This document shows, in pieces, positions 11,612 to 12,877 of a stretch of DNA of 12,877 nucleotides. The notes beneath the pieces were generated by a model, which was not told where the DNA came from, searched no databases, and saw nothing but the letters and a program-made list of their open reading frames with translations. The DNA is taken from contig CAKZXL010000066.1 in assembly GCA_937883885.1 (NCBI GenBank), forward strand, positions 1 to 12,877, in the 5' to 3' direction. The translations under genes were made by a program, and so were the position numbers. Numbering within the stretch: the stretch's first letter is position 1; each line of letters starts with the position of its first letter. The DNA comes from an uncultured Aquincola sp. (lineage in GTDB: Bacteria; Pseudomonadota; Gammaproteobacteria; Burkholderiales; Burkholderiaceae).

Positions 11612-12721
11612 TCAGGCCGCCGCCTTGCGCTTTCGCCGGGCACGGGGGCTTGGCGGCGGCGGCTCGCGGTCATCGGCCGAAGCGGGCGGCTCGCGCTCGC
11701 CGGCATGCCGGCGCAGCTGCTGCTGCCAATCGGCCAGCGGGCCGGTGGCAGCCGCTGCGGTGGTGGCGATCAGGCGGTCCAGCAGGATGTGCTGGTCGTT
11801 GGTCCAGGGCTCGGGGAACACCGGCTGCACCGTGACCACCAGGTCGGCGCGCGATCCGCGGCGCGTGGCGGGAAAGCCCTGGCCCGGCAGGCGGTACACG
11901 CACTCGCCATGGCGCAGCGCCAGCGGCTGGCAGCCGGCCAGCGTGGGCACTTCCACCTGGCGACTGCCCAGCCAGCGAAAGCCGTCCACCGGCATGGTGC
12001 AGCGCAAGGTGCCGTCGGCGTCCAGCGTGAACAGCGGGTGCGGCTGCAGCTCGATCTGCAGGTCCAGGCCGCCTTCGGGCCCGCTGCCGTCACGCGCGGG
12101 CGGCACGCCCAGCAGGTCGCCGTCGTGCACGCCCGCCGGAATGCGCACCTTGATCTCGTACTTCAGGGGCGGCAGTTTGCCGGTGCTGCCGCACGGCTGG
12201 CAGGCCAGGCGGGCGCGCCCGTCGCCGCTGCAGTCGGGGCAGCGCACCAGCGTGGCCATCCAGCCGTACCAGGCGCGCTCGCGCACCTGGCCTTCCCCCT
12301 GGCAGGTGGCGCAGGCCGCGCCCGAAAAGCGCAGGCCCTGGCCGCCGCAGGCTTCACAGCCCTGGCTGAGCTGGCCACGCAGCACGCGCACACAGCCCAG
12401 CGCCGCTTCTTCCAGCGTGAGCTTGATGCGGCGGCTGACGGGCGGGGCCGACCGCCCGGTGGTCGGCGGCGGTGGCTCGGCGGCGGCAGGCGAAGGGGCA
12501 GGCGACGCGCCGGGCGCCGGGGGCGACGCGGCCGCGGCTGCAGCCGCCGCCTGCAGCAGCTCGAAAGCCTGGTTGATGCGCTGCATCTTGTCGACCGCCG
12601 CCTGGCTGGCGTTGCGGTCGGGGTGCCAGCGCGAGACGAGCCGGCGCCAGGCGGCCTTGATCTCCGCCTCGCTGGCTCCGGGCTGCAGGCCCAGTTCTCG
12701 ATATGCTGTCTCGGTGCTCAC
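11612..12721 (-). CDS. J-domain co-chaperone with DnaJ-type zinc fingers and C-terminal domain
   Basis: This is a 369-residue DnaJ-like protein. J domains stimulate the ATPase of a DnaK-type Hsp70; the C-terminal part would bind client protein. The J domain spans ~4-58, with the essential HPD at 33-35 in RWHPDRN. Instead of the Gly/Phe-rich linker of DnaJ, residues ~59-92 are Ala/Pro-rich. Four CxxC zinc motifs follow: Cys122/125 (CEACGGQG), 137/140 (CATCQGEG), 161/164 (CPDCSGDG) and 174/177 (CQPCGSTG). A DnaJ C-terminal-like beta region comes next (VRIPAGVHDGDLLGV, then LPGQGFPATRRGSRADLVV), and a basic tail ends RARRKRKAAA. It is not canonical dnaJ (which is usually next to dnaK), but an additional class A-like J protein. 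The start is GTG at 12721-12719, with AGGGGG 5 nt upstream. Its partner Hsp70 is not in the window. Confidence 0.9.
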   Translation of the reverse strand: MSTETAYRELGLQPGASEAEIKAAWRRLVSRWHPDRNASQAAVDKMQRINQAFELLQAAAAAAAASPPAPGASPAPSPAAAEPPPPTTGRSAPPVSRRIKLTLEEAALGCVRVLRGQLSQGCEACGGQGLRFSGAACATCQGEGQVRERAWYGWMATLVRCPDCSGDGRARLACQPCGSTGKLPPLKYEIKVRIPAGVHDGDLLGVPPARDGSGPEGGLDLQIELQPHPLFTLDADGTLRCTMPVDGFRWLGSRQVEVPTLAGCQPLALRHGECVYRLPGQGFPATRRGSRADLVVTVQPVFPEPWTNDQHILLDRLIATTAAAATGPLADWQQQLRRHAGEREPPASADDREPPPPSPRARRKRKAAA

Positions 12722-12722
12722 G

Positions 12723-12741
12723 CCCGCCCCCTGAAGGCGGG
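12723..12741 (-). promoter_or_regulatory. Hairpin enclosing the J-protein ribosome-binding site
   Basis: On the minus strand CCCGCC (12741-12736), a 7-nt loop TTCAGGG, and GGCGGG (12728-12723) form a 6-bp all-GC stem that ends one base before the GTG start. The Shine-Dalgarno-like AGGGGG (12732-12727) is split between loop and stem, so folding would hinder ribosome access. A regulatory role is inference; GC-rich DNA gives such stems by chance. Confidence 0.35.
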
Positions 12742-12750
12742 ATGCTAAGC

Positions 12751-12770
12751 GAGCGCCGTGCCGGTCGCTC
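12751..12770 (-). terminator. Weak hairpin after the partial right-edge gene
   Basis: On the minus strand GAGCG, a bulged A, then CCG-GCA-CGG and CGCTC form an eight-pair stem with a 3-nt loop, starting 3 bp after the TGA at 12774. Only GCTTAGC follows, with no U-tract. It may be a weak terminator, or the two genes may be cotranscribed across the 52-bp gap. Confidence 0.3.
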
Positions 12771-12773
12771 CGG

Positions 12774-12877
12774 TCAGCCCATGCGCACGCTGCCGTGCTC
12801 GCCCATGCCGGTGGGCGGGTTGCCGGTGACGGCGGCCTTGGCCATCTTGAACAGCTGGGTCAGCTTGTTTTCCTTCA
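12774..12877 (-). CDS. Unrecognised protein, C-terminal 33 residues only
   Basis: Read on the minus strand from the right edge, the frame gives 33 complete codons and a TGA at 12776-12774. It begins KENKLTQLFKMAKAAVTG and ends GMGEHGSVRMG. Codon use is normal for this DNA (third positions almost all G or C). A run of mixed basic/hydrophobic residues that could be helical is followed by a Gly/Pro-rich tail. I do not recognise the family. The gene starts right of the window, and its stop lies 52 bp upstream of the J-protein start on the same strand, so the two could share a transcript. Confidence 0.6.
   Translation of the reverse strand, partial: KENKLTQLFKMAKAAVTGNPPTGMGEHGSVRMG

Overview
The window reads as chromosomal DNA from a high-GC betaproteobacterium, most likely a Burkholderiales member of the Rubrivivax/Leptothrix/Ideonella type. 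This rests on the very strong G/C bias at third codon positions (GC roughly 70% by eye), a PEP-CTERM surface protein of the MHFG type, and the protein styles of UvrA, SSB, RecQ and the J-domain protein. The taxonomic placement is inference. No tRNA, rRNA, insertion sequence, CRISPR array or phage gene is visible.

Layout from left to right: (1) the 3' part of a PEP-CTERM protein gene (+), ending at 751; (2) a hairpin at 790-822 shared with the convergent uvrA gene; (3) uvrA (-, 821-3727); (4) a 158-bp divergent intergenic region with a plausible promoter on each strand; (5) a 1220-residue patatin-like phospholipase with a built-in membrane domain (+, GTG 3886 to 7548); (6) recQ (-, 7559-9436), convergent with it and only 10 bp away; (7) a ClC-family chloride channel/transporter gene (-, 9451-10833), 14 bp upstream of recQ and probably in the same transcript; (8) a 139-bp divergent intergenic region; (9) ssb (+, 10973-11524) with a good rho-independent terminator; (10) a zinc-finger J-domain co-chaperone (-, 11612-12721, GTG start); (11) the last 33 codons of an unrecognised gene (-) running off the right edge. 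All intergenic gaps are under 160 bp.

Three genes concern DNA repair or replication: uvrA (nucleotide excision repair), recQ (3'-5' helicase) and ssb (single-strand binding). E. coli RecQ is known to bind the acidic C-terminal tip of SSB, and that tip is intact here. The phospholipase and the ClC gene sit between the repair genes without an obvious functional link.

The least ordinary object is the large patatin-like protein. Its catalytic serine and aspartate lie about 557 residues apart, on either side of about eight predicted transmembrane helices. A late membrane anchor then leads to a Cys-containing, Pro/Ala-linked C-terminal domain that I do not recognise. I see no evidence for a multi-gene defence or secretion system around it. 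Most of the window is housekeeping DNA.
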